From Providencia alcalifaciens (GTDB lineage Bacteria; Pseudomonadota; Gammaproteobacteria; Enterobacterales; Enterobacteriaceae): 64,000 nt of DNA. Of this stretch, positions 19,862 through 30,097 are shown one piece after another. Position 1 is the stretch's first letter, and each line of letters opens with the position of its first letter. The translations under genes were made by a program, and so were the position numbers. The DNA is taken from NCBI GenBank assembly GCA_025961275.1, contig JAOQNJ010000001.1:2253353-2317352 (forward strand), in the 5' to 3' direction. Below the pieces are notes generated by a model. It had not been told where the DNA came from and did not search any database. It was given only the letters and a program-made list of their open reading frames with translations.

Positions 19862-20108
19862 AGCCACCCCCCAGCAATAAGATCATGGGAATCGGCCACC
19901 AACTACAACTACGTAGCAATGTTTGCCGCCAGCTCTGTGCAGTTAAGCTGTAGATAAACATTACCATTGTGGCGAATACCGCAAGGAAAACGGCTCCATA
20001 TAAGCGGTTTAGCATATTGTCAGAGGGGTAAAAACGGACGATCAATAGAGAGAGTACGATCCCGCCAATCAAAGTACCGATAACAGCAACCACACTCGCT
20101 AACTTCAT
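19830..20108 (-). CDS. Small membrane protein of the iron-uptake cluster
   Basis: A 92-residue protein with about three hydrophobic segments (residues 3-24, 36-55, 68-84). Its start shares a base with the receptor stop (TAATG), so it is translationally coupled to the TonB receptor. Its end overlaps the PepSY gene. It resembles the small DUF3649-type proteins found between siderophore receptors and PepSY proteins, but the family name is a guess from position and size. Confidence 0.65.
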   Translation of the reverse strand: MKLASVVAVIGTLIGGIVLSLLIVRFYPSDNMLNRLYGAVFLAVFATMVMFIYSLTAQSWRQTLLRSCSWWPIPMILLLGGGYEGAISTQNG

Positions 20109-22258
20109 TAAAAATTAGCCTTCACAGTGAACATGGCATTACGTGGGTCACCATAACGATTGTTCCATTGTGGAGAGAAAAGGCCAGAATAATAACGACG
20201 ATCGAACAGGTTATTGACGTTTAGCGCAGCACTCCATGTTTCATCGATTTGATAACCTAATCTCGTGTTAAATAATGCATAGCCTCCCTGACGTAACGTA
20301 ACCTGCCCATTGGTTGTACTATAAGGACTTTGTGCTTGCATACCGCCACCGATACTCCACTTACGCTCATCCCAAGGTAAGTCATAGTTTGTCCAGACGC
20401 GCAACATATGACGTGGCGTTAATGTATTGTATGTATTACCTTTATTTTTACTGTCATCACGATATTGAGTCTCTGTGTAGGTATAGCCAACCGAAACATC
20501 CCAAAATGGCGTAATATAACCAACACCTTCCAGCTCAAATCCTTGGCTACGGACTTTACCACCGCTGATAAAGTAGTTATCAAAACCACCCGTTGGATGA
20601 TCAGGGTCAATCTGTGGATTATTCTTAATATCAATCTGATACAGAGCACCCGATAAATTTAAACTACCGTTAAACAATCCAGCTTTAATTCCCGTTTCGA
20701 GAGTTTGACCTTCAACAGGTTTGAGCATATTGCCACTCCAGGTTTTTGCTGTCTGTGGCTGATATACCGTTGAGTAGCTGCTATACCACGACCAATCCTT
20801 TACGAAATCCCAAATCACACCACCATAAGGTGTAATACGGCCATTTTCTGTAAATTTTGAGCTTGGTGATTTTAGATCCCACCAACTATCACGAGCACCA
20901 ATAATGATGGTGACAGGCTCAACAATTTTGATTCGTCCCATCCCATAAATCCCTTTTTGGGTGGTTTTAGTTACTCCAGCTGAGCTGTAAGAGCTGATAT
21001 TAGGTTTTGGAACACTGTGAGGATCCCAACGATAAACATTCACAGGTACATTTAATGCCGGATCGAGGCGGCCACTATATTGCTTTTCACTGGCATGAGA
21101 ATAATTAACACCCATGATCAGATCATGTTTTAGACCCCAACCTTCTACTTTTCCATTGAGGCTAGAGTCAACGCTAAGCTGTTCATTACGAAATTTATAA
21201 GCTCCCCCCATTAGCATAGCGCCATCGCCCGTTTCCGGATCGATATTGCCCCATGCACCAGCATAAATCAGCCGTGCATTAACATGTTGATATTCAGTAT
21301 TGAACTTATATTGCCAATCATCATTGATACGATGCTCGATTGCGGCAAATGTGCGAGTGGTATCCCATTTAAAACGATCCCAATCCACATCAAGATAAGT
21401 TTTACGCGGAAGATACAAATCGCTGCCATCCTTTCCCATTGGCACACCCGCCATATTGGTGATGGAGTCGATAGTTTGATATTGTGCGCCAATACGCAAT
21501 AAAGTATCAGGCGTCAAATCTGTATCGATAGTGGCATACATCAGACGGGTTTTTTGGTCGGAAACATCATAGAAGAAATCTTTATCTTCCCATGCCATGA
21601 CAAAACGTCCACGGACACTCCCTGATTCATTCAATAGACCGCCAACATCCGCGTCTCCACGATAGCGCTCCCAACTTCCTGCACTAAGGCTGAGTTTAGC
21701 CATATTTTCTATTGGAGCATGTTTACGTACCATATTGACGGTCGCAGCTGGATTTCCCATCCCATGAAGCAATCCATTCGAACCACGTAAGATTTCGACA
21801 CGTTCATATACCGCCATATCCTGTGGTGAGCTTGCCATATTTCCCAACAATGCTGGCACGCCATCAATTTCGAAAGAATCAATTTGAAAACCACGAACAT
21901 AATAAGCAGTAGTTAATTTAACGTAAGGTGCACTTGTCACCCCAGTTGCTCGTTGCATCACATCATCTAAGGTTTGTAAGTTTTGTTTTTCGATTTGTTC
22001 ACGATCAATCACACTGACCGATTGAGCAACTTCTCGAGGTTTAAGGGAAATCTTACCTAATGTCGTCACACCAGGTTCGACATAATCGTCACCGGCACCC
22101 GATGTTGTCGTGACCTGCATGATGTCATGCTTAGGTTGCGAGCTTTCTTCGGCTTGAGTAGCTTGTACAAAAAGAACCCATGGTGCTGTTGCAAAAAACA
22201 GTGCGCACGGCGCTAATTTTAGCTTCTTGAAGCGCGTAGCGTTATAAACAGACAACAT
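20108..22258 (-). CDS. TonB-dependent ferric-siderophore receptor (FhuE/FpvA-like)
   Basis: Outer-membrane receptor of 716 residues. A signal peptide (about 1-36, ending near TQA-EE) is followed by a possible TonB box (IMQVTTT near residue 46), a plug domain (about 75-190; [19 protein letters not shown]), a 22-strand barrel and a terminal Phe. No extra N-terminal signalling domain is present, so it is unlikely to control a sigma factor directly. The plug resembles FhuE-type receptors for hydroxamates, but the ligand cannot be named. A Fur box lies 23 bases upstream. It heads an operon whose PepSY and MFS members are both frameshifted. Confidence 0.9.
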   Translation of the reverse strand: MLSVYNATRFKKLKLAPCALFFATAPWVLFVQATQAEESSQPKHDIMQVTTTSGAGDDYVEPGVTTLGKISLKPREVAQSVSVIDREQIEKQNLQTLDDVMQRATGVTSAPYVKLTTAYYVRGFQIDSFEIDGVPALLGNMASSPQDMAVYERVEILRGSNGLLHGMGNPAATVNMVRKHAPIENMAKLSLSAGSWERYRGDADVGGLLNESGSVRGRFVMAWEDKDFFYDVSDQKTRLMYATIDTDLTPDTLLRIGAQYQTIDSITNMAGVPMGKDGSDLYLPRKTYLDVDWDRFKWDTTRTFAAIEHRINDDWQYKFNTEYQHVNARLIYAGAWGNIDPETGDGAMLMGGAYKFRNEQLSVDSSLNGKVEGWGLKHDLIMGVNYSHASEKQYSGRLDPALNVPVNVYRWDPHSVPKPNISSYSSAGVTKTTQKGIYGMGRIKIVEPVTIIIGARDSWWDLKSPSSKFTENGRITPYGGVIWDFVKDWSWYSSYSTVYQPQTAKTWSGNMLKPVEGQTLETGIKAGLFNGSLNLSGALYQIDIKNNPQIDPDHPTGGFDNYFISGGKVRSQGFELEGVGYITPFWDVSVGYTYTETQYRDDSKNKGNTYNTLTPRHMLRVWTNYDLPWDERKWSIGGGMQAQSPYSTTNGQVTLRQGGYALFNTRLGYQIDETWSAALNVNNLFDRRYYSGLFSPQWNNRYGDPRNAMFTVKANF

Positions 22259-22280
22259 TTCCCCATCCTAAAAAAGTTAA

Positions 22281-22299
22281 ATGATAATTGTTATCAATT
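22281..22299 (-). promoter_or_regulatory. Fur box upstream of the TonB receptor
   Basis: ATGATAATTGTTATCAATT contains the perfect palindrome GATAA-N3-TTATC and matches the Fur 19-mer well. It stands just before the receptor start, so iron-repressed expression is expected. Confidence 0.75.
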
Positions 22300-23246
22300 T
22301 AGCAATTAATGGTATGGGTTACTTTCGAATGCCGGATTTTATCTATTGCTATCCGGCAATAATAAAGGGATGTGAATCTTTGCTGCTTATTTTCACTACA
22401 CCAATCGATTAAAACACAACTGTATAATACATTGATATTATTATAGATAATATCAAATTCCGAGGCCATAAAGGAAAAACGCCCTATCGTTCTATTAAAC
22501 GTTATTTTTCGCTATATTGAGAGGTTCTTCTCAAGTCCACTAGGAGACGAACCACTCTCCTTACTCAACAGGTTCTTAATTAGAAGAAAAATTGGCCTTC
22601 AAAGGTCAACTGCTCCTAGTAAATACCTGTAAGTCATCAAAGGAGATACGAAGATTGATATTTGAGAGCATAATTTTAGGGTGAGCGCATATGCTTCATT
22701 GATTACGTTAGACTTGTAGTCTGAGGATGCGGGAGGCCTAGGGTTAAAGTATCAAGAAAGTAACTCAGTGTGTGTCACTTACTGATGTATATATGCGAAA
22801 TATCGATTGCTGTATAATGATTGACAGACTATGTGAACGCAAAACGAGAAGAACACGTTCTATCTTTCAGTTTTTGAACTATCAATAATTTAATGAACTA
22901 AAACGTTTAAAAATAAAAAATCATTTAGTCCCATGAATATAAAAATTTATCTAATCTTTGAATTCAAGATGAGCACTGCACTAATAAGAAAGAAAATCTA
23001 ATTATAGCTTTACTCACTTAAGGGATGACGCACGACATGAAATTAACTTATATTTCGTGTAGAGGCACTTATCCATTTTTAAGAAATACATTAATTTAAA
23101 GTAGCGATATCATTAGGCTGACGAATATAAATCGTCCAGATGGACATAAAATATCAACATGAAACCACCGCCCTTATCTACCATAAAAATAATGGATTAA
23201 TAAATTATAAGTATTTATTAACGAATAATCTCGTATAAAATGAAAA
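22300..23246. other. Gene-free stretch between the fimbrial operon and the TonB receptor
   Basis: About 950 bases without a gene. It holds one copy of a two-copy noncoding element (22478-22625). The part from 22690 to 22760 is less AT-rich than its surroundings and may be a remnant or a small RNA, but I cannot assign it. Confidence 0.5.
22478..22625 (+). repeat. Noncoding element, copy A
   Basis: This shares long segments in the same order and strand with 59429-59578. One is TATTAAACGTTATTTTTCGC against GATTAAAAGCGATTTTTCGC. Another is GTTCTTAATT followed, after a few variable bases, by TTGGCCTTCAAAGGTCAA against TTGGCCTTCAAAGATCAA. Ends and key blocks match at roughly 75-80 percent, while the middle is variable. 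It has no coding frame. Confidence 0.65.
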
Positions 23247-23966
23247 TTATTTTATTACACTTGTTCCATAATCCTCTAATCCGCTATCATTGATAGTGAG
23301 GAATTCAATAATATCGTCTTTTAGTATATTTCCATTTACGTTTCAAGTTATATTTGAAAAAGGAGCCACCATATCAACCCCATTTATTATATTTTTATTT
23401 TTATCATTTCTATTATTAGCATATGAGAATGTTCTGTATACAGGCGTTGGGTTGTTAACCTTTATTTTCATATTACCGTTACTACCTATCAATTGGAATG
23501 TTAACATTTCATTCGTATCGTCATTTATTAACTTACCAATTGCATCCGGCCTATAAAATAGTTTAATCCTTGTTCTAAATGATACATTTACCTTATCTTC
23601 AAAACTATCTTTTTTCTTTTCTTTTATCTCCAATACATTCAACCAAAAAGCGGATTCTTTATTATTTGGTAAGCTAGATTTATTAATGGATAGGATTCTT
23701 ATTTGATGACTATCACCACCAGAAACCTTCACGATTGGGCTCGTGATTAAAAATGGAGTTTTAGTTGTTAATACATCTTGATTAATATCTCCATTATCAA
23801 TCCATATTTGTAATAAAATAGACGAACTATCAACATTTTTAACATTAACAGTCCCTTCGTTATCAACTTCATTTATAATCACCCTTGTTTTATCCAAATA
23901 TGTTTTACCATAGCTGACTTGGCTCATGAAAAACAGTAAAACAGAAAATAATATTTGATAAAACAT
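23247..23966 (-). pseudogene. Second fimbrial chaperone, cut by an in-frame TGA
   Basis: PapD-family periplasmic chaperone. A signal peptide (residues 1-20) and both subunit-anchoring positions are present: Arg in DKTRVII and Lys in RTRIKLFYRP. Translation stops at TGA (23343-23345) after APFSNIT. In the same frame the following codons read on for about 31 residues, including FLTINDSG, which matches the usual chaperone C-terminus (compare YSLVNDFG in the first chaperone), up to TAA at 23247. A single substitution therefore removes the last strands of domain 2. It is the last gene of the fimbrial operon, 21 bases after the adhesin. Confidence 0.75.
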
Positions 23967-23987
23967 GATGTCACCTTTTTAAATTAG

Positions 23988-25151
23988 CTATTTATAATTC
24001 ACTGTATATGTAAACATTCCGGATACGGTACCAGCTTCAACTTTATCTCCTGTTCTATAAAGGCCTACACGCAGTGAAATTACATAATTTCTTGTTGTAG
24101 TACTTGTTGAATAATCAGCAATATTATAATTTTTAGAATATATTAATGGCGTATCATCTAGATTCAAAAATTGAATTCCTAAACCTGTCGCAGTTGAGCT
24201 GCGACTTAAAGCTGCAACCCCTTGAGAAGGGTTTAAGATACTCGTCGTTGGGTCTATTTGATATCCTATTGATATATACCCAGGAGGGCAATTATAAAGC
24301 GTCAAATCAAACGGCTTTCTTGCTCCGGTTGAACCTACTGAAGTAAAGCTAGAAGCAGGTATTTCTTCTAAAGTAATATCAATATTTGATGTTACACATG
24401 TTCCTGGTTTCGGATCAATAACAACTTGACCTGCACGAAATGTGGTTATCATATAATAACCACCACCACTATCTTGATTAGCAGTGTCTGAATTTGGTGT
24501 ATCAGTTGTATAACTCATTCCGTTTCGGAAATAAAGGGTATCTTGAGCTGGTATCCTCCCGTTAGCAGCTGTTATTGCGGTATTATCTGTTTTTATTACT
24601 CTAGATTGAACCTCTAAAACAATCGGAAACGGACTCGTAGTAGTACCTTTAGGAATAGAAAGTATCTGATTAGGCTCTTTGTAAGGATAAGTGACAGATG
24701 TAGCTGTAACTGCTGTCCATGATGAGGTTTGTCCAAGATAAGAATATCGGTAACGGTAAACCATCCCATAACCCCAAGTATCTATTGATAGTGGTGTATA
24801 TACGAAATAAGTAATACCATCAATCGTAGTTGTTGGGAGTTTTCTAGATTGATTATAAGGGACATATACTAATGCTCTCATATAAACTGTATTAGCAGTA
24901 CTAAAATTGCTTCCTAACGTGCAAGTCCAGGCACTATTAGTATTTGTTGAAAACCAAGGTCCAAGTGTATCTCCAGGCTGAACATTATAAGGTACATTAA
25001 TTGTTGTTGGATTATAATATTGGTAATAACCCGATGTCCTGCTACAATCTACAACATTATTTATACCTTGAGCCAATCCATTTTTACAAATGAAAACAAA
25101 TGATAACGTAAATAATAAATTTAATATATTTGATTTAACATTACTACTCAT
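23988..25151 (-). CDS. Fimbrial tip adhesin
   Basis: Two-domain tip protein of 387 residues with a signal peptide (about 1-27, ending ..NGLAQ). The N-terminal half (about 30-240) is a divergent receptor-binding domain rich in Tyr, Thr and Ser. The C-terminal half (about 250-387) is a pilin domain with a Cys pair (GTCVTSN, YNCPPGY) and a penultimate Tyr (TYTVNYK), used for donor-strand exchange. It follows the usher and is uninterrupted. The receptor cannot be predicted. Confidence 0.8.
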   Translation of the reverse strand: MSSNVKSNILNLLFTLSFVFICKNGLAQGINNVVDCSRTSGYYQYYNPTTINVPYNVQPGDTLGPWFSTNTNSAWTCTLGSNFSTANTVYMRALVYVPYNQSRKLPTTTIDGITYFVYTPLSIDTWGYGMVYRYRYSYLGQTSSWTAVTATSVTYPYKEPNQILSIPKGTTTSPFPIVLEVQSRVIKTDNTAITAANGRIPAQDTLYFRNGMSYTTDTPNSDTANQDSGGGYYMITTFRAGQVVIDPKPGTCVTSNIDITLEEIPASSFTSVGSTGARKPFDLTLYNCPPGYISIGYQIDPTTSILNPSQGVAALSRSSTATGLGIQFLNLDDTPLIYSKNYNIADYSTSTTTRNYVISLRVGLYRTGDKVEAGTVSGMFTYTVNYK

Positions 25152-25180
25152 TTCAAGTACCTTACTTTATATATCTAAAT

Positions 25181-27711
25181 TCAAAGACATTTCAAATTGA
25201 TTTTTCTTAGTTGATTATTGTTAGGTTTAAACATATCAACACTCCCTGTAATATCATAATCAATATAACAAGACTCATTGTTTTTCAAACCCCATTTTAT
25301 TTTTAATTTTCCATTTAATTTATCAACACGCACAAGACCTTGACTACCTTGACCAATATTACCGACCAACTCATCTTCACTATTAAAAATATCAGATCCA
25401 AATGGAATACTTTCCCCTATATTATTTTTAACACTAATCAATATAGAGTATCCGACTTTTGTTTTATATTTCATCAATACTATTGACCCAGCTACCGGCA
25501 CTGTTTTTTGGCTAGTTGAATCTAATTCAACATCTGTAGATAAGCCTTTAGGATCTAAAATAATCTCATTAGTTCTGTATGGCGTTAAATAAGGTACAAT
25601 ACCATTCCCTGAATTATCCAACTTAACTCCATTATAATTAGCCACGCTAACTCATGAAGCATTTTTCGCCTCAATAATTCCAATCATATCATTTAACATA
25701 GGTGTTAATATAATACCATTTTGATAAGCAACTATGCCGCCAGAAATATTTCCACTATATTGTGTATATCCACTTCCTTTTGAAACATCACCACCTAAAC
25801 TAGCTAATGGAGCACTCCAACGTCCACCTACACCACCGGTAAAGTTATTATTAGATTTTTGATGATCATTATTTACATATGTATTATAAGTAAATTGATT
25901 ATTTTCACCAGCACTGCCAGTCAGTGATGTCTGTACAGAATTAGAGTCCCTATTATGGCTGTAGTTAGTAGAAAGTGTAGGAGAGTAACTTTCTCTTCCT
26001 AAAGGTAAAGATAATGTTAACGAAATTTGATTCTCCCAATCCTTTCGTTGTGTATTATAAATTCTTGCCAAATTTATACCATAAGTTAATGAATCATAAT
26101 TATTATAATAACTCGCTTGGTATTGCATATCAGAACCAGATCTATTCCAATAATCCTGAGCACTTGCATTTAAACTTAATGAACCATAACCTTCAGGTAA
26201 AGACTGGCTAGCATTAACTTCAAACCTATTTTTTCTTTTTGTGAAATTATTTACCAAAAGAGGAACAATATTATTATTATTTTCAAGATCGAGTAATAAA
26301 AATGCTTCATTTGGCGAGTAATATCCAGAGCTTGAATATCGATAACTCGCTAAAGTAATATTAGTCTCAACGACTGGTAAAATTTTAGAATAAGAAAATT
26401 TAATACTATGACCATTTTGGTTATCTATGTTTCTAAATTTTGTTTGCGAAAAAGTAATATCAGATGAGAATGCACCGAATGGAGTATTTAATGCCATCCC
26501 ACTCGCTACGGCACCATATCTATTAGAGCCAACTCCACCACCAAATATAGTTAAAATATTATTTACACCATGGCTTAAAGTGCCTAATATAAAGTTATCA
26601 TATAAAGAATTATTATTATTTCGGTATTTACCTGCGGTTAAGGAATAATTAGTCATTCCTGGCCGCATTAGCTCACTCGTAGATGCATAAGTTACTGTAA
26701 ACTCTCGCTCTGTTCCATCAGCCTCTCTAATAGACACAAGTAAATCACCATTACTACCAGTAGGATAAAGACCATTTATAACAAAAGGTCCAGGAGGTAC
26801 TGTTGTTTGATAGACTAAATTACCTCTTTGAGATATGGTTACAAGTGCTGTTGAGTTAGCAACACCTCGCACGGTTGGTGCAAAACCTTGCTTTGAATCA
26901 GGATACATTCGTTGATCTGAAGATAACTTAATACCCGTGAAGTTAATACCGCCAAATATATTATCTGATGTCGAGCTTTCACCTAATGTTAAGTTACTTT
27001 TAAGCGAGATAATAGCTTTTTCTAAATAAGTAGAGGAGCGCTTAAAGTGAGGACTATTACCTTTAGATTTAGAATAATTACCATTTAAGTATAATCTCCA
27101 GCTATGAAGATTGATACGACCTTGCAAAGATAAATATTGTTCTAAGCTATCACTATAATCACTTTTAGTTCCATACACATTATAATAATAACTTAATGCG
27201 CTAGCTATAATACCATCATCCCAATTGTCTGGAGATACATAACCTCTAGCATTTTCATTCACCATTATTTGTGGCGCTGTAACATTAAGGCGTTGCAAAC
27301 TATAATCGTAAGTGGCATTAACACCAGGAAATAACGTACCTAACAGGACACATTGTTCGGAATTAGTAAGATCCTCCTTTACACTTTTATCTAATGATTC
27401 TGTTGATAAACCGATCATTTCAATTAATTTGATAGTATAACAAGGAGATGCTGTATTATTTTTTATCTTTTTAAATTCAACATCTGTCTTACCTTTCCAT
27501 TCATCATTTAAGTAAATTTCTATCCTATGAACACCTTCTGTTACAGGGTTTCCATAAGCGAATTGGCTAACGTCAACAGATCCCTTCAGTGGAGAACTAT
27601 CAAATATGGCTGGTATGCCGCTTTCCTCAGCAAAAACTGAAGACACTGGTATAAAAATCAAAATTGAAAATAAATAATTTTTTTAATTTTATTATTGATA
27701 TATTTAATCAC
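25181..27711 (-). pseudogene. Fimbrial outer-membrane usher, disrupted twice
   Basis: FimD/PapC-type usher that builds and secretes the pilus. Reconstructed length is about 840 residues, normal for the family. First lesion: from a GTG at 27711 the leader reads MIKYINNKIKK and then leaves frame at a run of seven A (27678-27684, minus strand); eight A would join it to KNYLFSILIFIPVSSVFA, a full signal peptide. Without that, only a TTG at 27661 could start the long frame. Second lesion: TGA at 25652-25654 after IIEAKNAS. The same frame continues VANYNGVKLD and GIVPYLTPYR, the conserved C-terminal usher domain, to 25181. Loss of that domain normally abolishes pilus assembly. Confidence 0.8.
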
Positions 27712-27743
27712 ATTTATAATCTCATTAATTTATAATAAATGGC

Positions 27744-28491
27744 TTAATTATTTTTTATATATTTACTTTCACTTCCGAAATCATTAACCAATGAATAGTG
27801 TATTTTCACATTTCCACTGCTGTTATTTTTCTTTTTTAATGTTAGATTTTTTTTACTAAATGGTTCTAACATTAAATCATCCTTACTATTCATTGAAGCA
27901 TAAGTTACTTTATCATCCATTGATTTGACATCAATATGACCAAAAGTCATATAATAGGGAGTTGGATTATCTATTGTTATTTTATAATCAGAAATCATAT
28001 CAACAAAATTTAACTGTACTAATTTATATGCATCATATATGTTGATAGATAAATTTTTAGGTCGATAAAAAAACTTAAGCCGGTTTCTAATAGAAAGTTG
28101 CATTGAGTTATCATCACCGTTAGCATTCTTTTGTGGTATATCTAAAAAATTAATCCAGAAAATAGTTTCTTTATCGCTATCTACAATATCGTTTATTTTC
28201 ATAACACGTAAAGATTGCCCTTTTTGCCCATCAATTCTAAATATAGATGGATTAATATTAAATGGAACAGAAATATTACTCGGATCAGCTTTTGAATCAC
28301 CATTATCCATCCATACTTGAACTAATATAGGATTACCAACCTTATTATTATTTTCTAATTTTATTATTGACTCTCCATCTTGCTCATTATAAATAACCCG
28401 AGTATTATTAATAATTAAGGATGCATATCCTTGAGATGCTAACACTCCAAAGATAACAATTGCCGTGGAAATTTTTTTTTAAAAAAAACAT
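27744..28491 (-). pseudogene. First fimbrial chaperone with an A-tract frameshift in the signal peptide
   Basis: PapD-family chaperone of about 249 codons. The mature part is intact: Arg in NNTRVIYNE, Lys in RNRLKFFYRP, and YSLVNDFGSE at the end. From the ATG at 28491 the leader (MFFLKK) meets eight T and nine A (28472-28488). With eight A the frame joins ISTAIVIFGVLASQGYAS, a complete signal peptide; with the nine present it does not, and a TAA closes the mature frame upstream. A GTG at 28445 could start translation but would lack most of the signal. It may be phase-variable, rescued by slippage, or a sequence error; I mark it disrupted. Confidence 0.6.
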
Positions 28492-28533
28492 ATATAACAC
28501 CAAAGCCAAAATTAAAAATATATAACTTTTTAT

Positions 28534-28556
28534 AAAGGGTGTTATTCACACCCTTT
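28534..28556 (-). promoter_or_regulatory. Hairpin after the major pilin gene
   Basis: AAAGGGTGT and ACACCCTTT form a 9-bp stem six bases after the pilin stop. Only a weak AT tail follows on the minus strand. Such hairpins behind pilin genes stabilise or partly terminate the message, giving more pilin than chaperone and usher. Confidence 0.65.
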
Positions 28557-28561
28557 TATAT

Positions 28562-29101
28562 TTATTTATATACTATAGAATAAGTTACAGAAGTTGTTAA
28601 ATTACCAGCTTCAGCTGCAGCTGTGGCATAATATTGAGCAATATAAGTCATTATAGTACTGTCTTTATCAAAAGCAGTCCATACATCACCTTGATCTAAA
28701 GCTGAGCCAATGTTAATAACACCTCTATCCTTGTTTAATAACTGAACTTGAACATTAGTTGCAGCAGTGTCGGTTGCAGCATTATTCAAACGACCTGAAT
28801 TAGCATCAACATTCACACCACTTTCAAAAAATGTACTAGCTGAAGTTTGTGTTGTTCCAGTACAGCCGGAAAGAGCAATAGTGAAAGGAGTTGGTGTTGC
28901 TGTTGCACCAGCAGATGGTAAAGCACTAGTTGATACTGTTGGTAATGTAACTGTATTAGATGCGTTACCACCATTTACAGATATATCACAAGTAGTATCA
29001 GTTACTTTACCATTAATGGTAATAGTACCATCAGATGCCAATGCGACATTACCAGTTGAAGCTAATAGAATAGCAGTAGTGACAAGTGACAAAATTCTCA
29101 T
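28562..29101 (-). CDS. Major fimbrial subunit (type 1/MR-P pilin family)
   Basis: Pilin of 179 residues with a signal peptide cut near ALA-SDG (residue 22-23), the Cys pair TTCDIS and SGCTGT, and the penultimate Tyr (TYSIVYK) of chaperone-usher pilins. It is the structural rod subunit, exported and passed to the chaperone and usher encoded downstream. It is intact, unlike most of the operon. The gene is followed by a hairpin and a gap of about 70 bases. Confidence 0.9.
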   Translation of the reverse strand: MRILSLVTTAILLASTGNVALASDGTITINGKVTDTTCDISVNGGNASNTVTLPTVSTSALPSAGATATPTPFTIALSGCTGTTQTSASTFFESGVNVDANSGRLNNAATDTAATNVQVQLLNKDRGVINIGSALDQGDVWTAFDKDSTIMTYIAQYYATAAAEAGNLTTSVTYSIVYK

Positions 29102-29619
29102 TTTTCTAATCCCTAATATATGTTTTGAAGAAAATAATACTCAAATGCAAAAAAATATTTTTATGCATAAGCGTATCTTTAACTATTGCATTAACATATT
29201 AACGTTAATATTTTATAAATATCTCCGATAATAATTTCTAAAATTAAACTTAATATAATTAAATTTAATAAAACTTTTAAATGTAGTTTAATCTGGCAGC
29301 ATTGGCCATATTAAAAAATATTTTAGAATATACTTTATTAAACATGACAGCTATTACAATTAAAAATAACATTAAATTTATAATCGCCACGTTAGACAAA
29401 CTAATAACACACGACATTACTGAAGAATTAATTTAACTAATCTTTAAACAATCACAGTAAATTTCAATTAAAAATCATTAAAAACAACATCATATATAGT
29501 CAGATAAAAAACCTTATAGAAATAATAGCAAAAATTAAATATTGGTAAATTTATTAACAAAACCCATAAAACTGCATTTACAGCAGAAATTAGAGAAAAA
29601 ATAATCTCCTATGAATAAT
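29102..29619. other. Promoter region of the fimbrial operon
   Basis: 518 bases, extremely AT-rich, without a gene. I looked for the inverted repeats of an invertible fimbrial promoter and found none. The pilin promoter must lie here, but no box is convincing. Confidence 0.5.
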
Positions 29620-29880
29620 TTATTCTATTTCAGATTCATCATTAGGATAACTAGCTATCACAGAAAAAAAGAAATCAGTCCAACTTTTATCTAGAATATC
29701 GAGCATAATATCTAAAGTTTCAATATTAATACTAGTTTCACCACGTTCATAGCGTGATATTTGCTGTTGACTAACTTGCATTAAATCACCTAACTGATGA
29801 CCTGTCAGCGATTTGTTTTTTCTTGCTTTCTGTAAAAAGCTTCCAATATCTTTTTTTAATAAATTTTTATTTTTTTTCAT
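29620..29880 (-). CDS. MrpJ-like HTH regulator
   Basis: Xre-type helix-turn-helix protein of about 86 residues from the ATG at 29880; an upstream in-frame start at 29949 would give 109. The core GHQLGDLMQVSQQQISRYERG matches the SQQQxSRYERG signature of Proteus MrpJ and its fimbrial paralogues, which repress motility when fimbriae are made. In Proteus mrpJ is usually the last gene of the operon; here it precedes the pilin, same strand, 518 bases upstream. The start is uncertain because no strong ribosome binding site is seen. Confidence 0.8.
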   Translation of the reverse strand: MKKNKNLLKKDIGSFLQKARKNKSLTGHQLGDLMQVSQQQISRYERGETSINIETLDIMLDILDKSWTDFFFSVIASYPNDESEIE

Positions 29881-30038
29881 ATGAAACCAATAATAGATAT
29901 TGTAATTATCTTTTTCTATCATAGTCCGTCCATTTTTATAATAAGACACTAATGAAAGAAAATCGTTATTTTCATCCTTAAAAACACCTAAATAGTGTTA
30001 AATGTAGTGCTAACAATTTTAAGAGTAAATACGTTTAG

Positions 30039-30097
30039 AACGATCGATTCACTATTTTTAATAGATAATACCTATTAAATATAGTTGATCGATCGTT
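30039..30097. repeat. 59-bp near-perfect palindrome
   Basis: A 26-base arm (30039-30064) beginning AACGATCGAT and its inverse (30072-30097) ending ATCGATCGTT match at 23 of 26 positions around a 7-base loop. It lies about 90-160 bases upstream of the MrpJ-like gene. It has no T tail typical of a terminator. It may be an operator, a cruciform site or a small mobile-element relic. Confidence 0.8.

Noticed and set aside
23290-23556. Plus-strand hydrophobic frame opposite the second chaperone
   Set aside because: It mirrors the chaperone coding strand; the chaperone motifs on the minus strand are clear.
29102-29619. Invertible promoter element of MR/P type
   Set aside because: I looked for matching inverted repeats flanking the pilin promoter and found none, nor a recombinase gene nearby.
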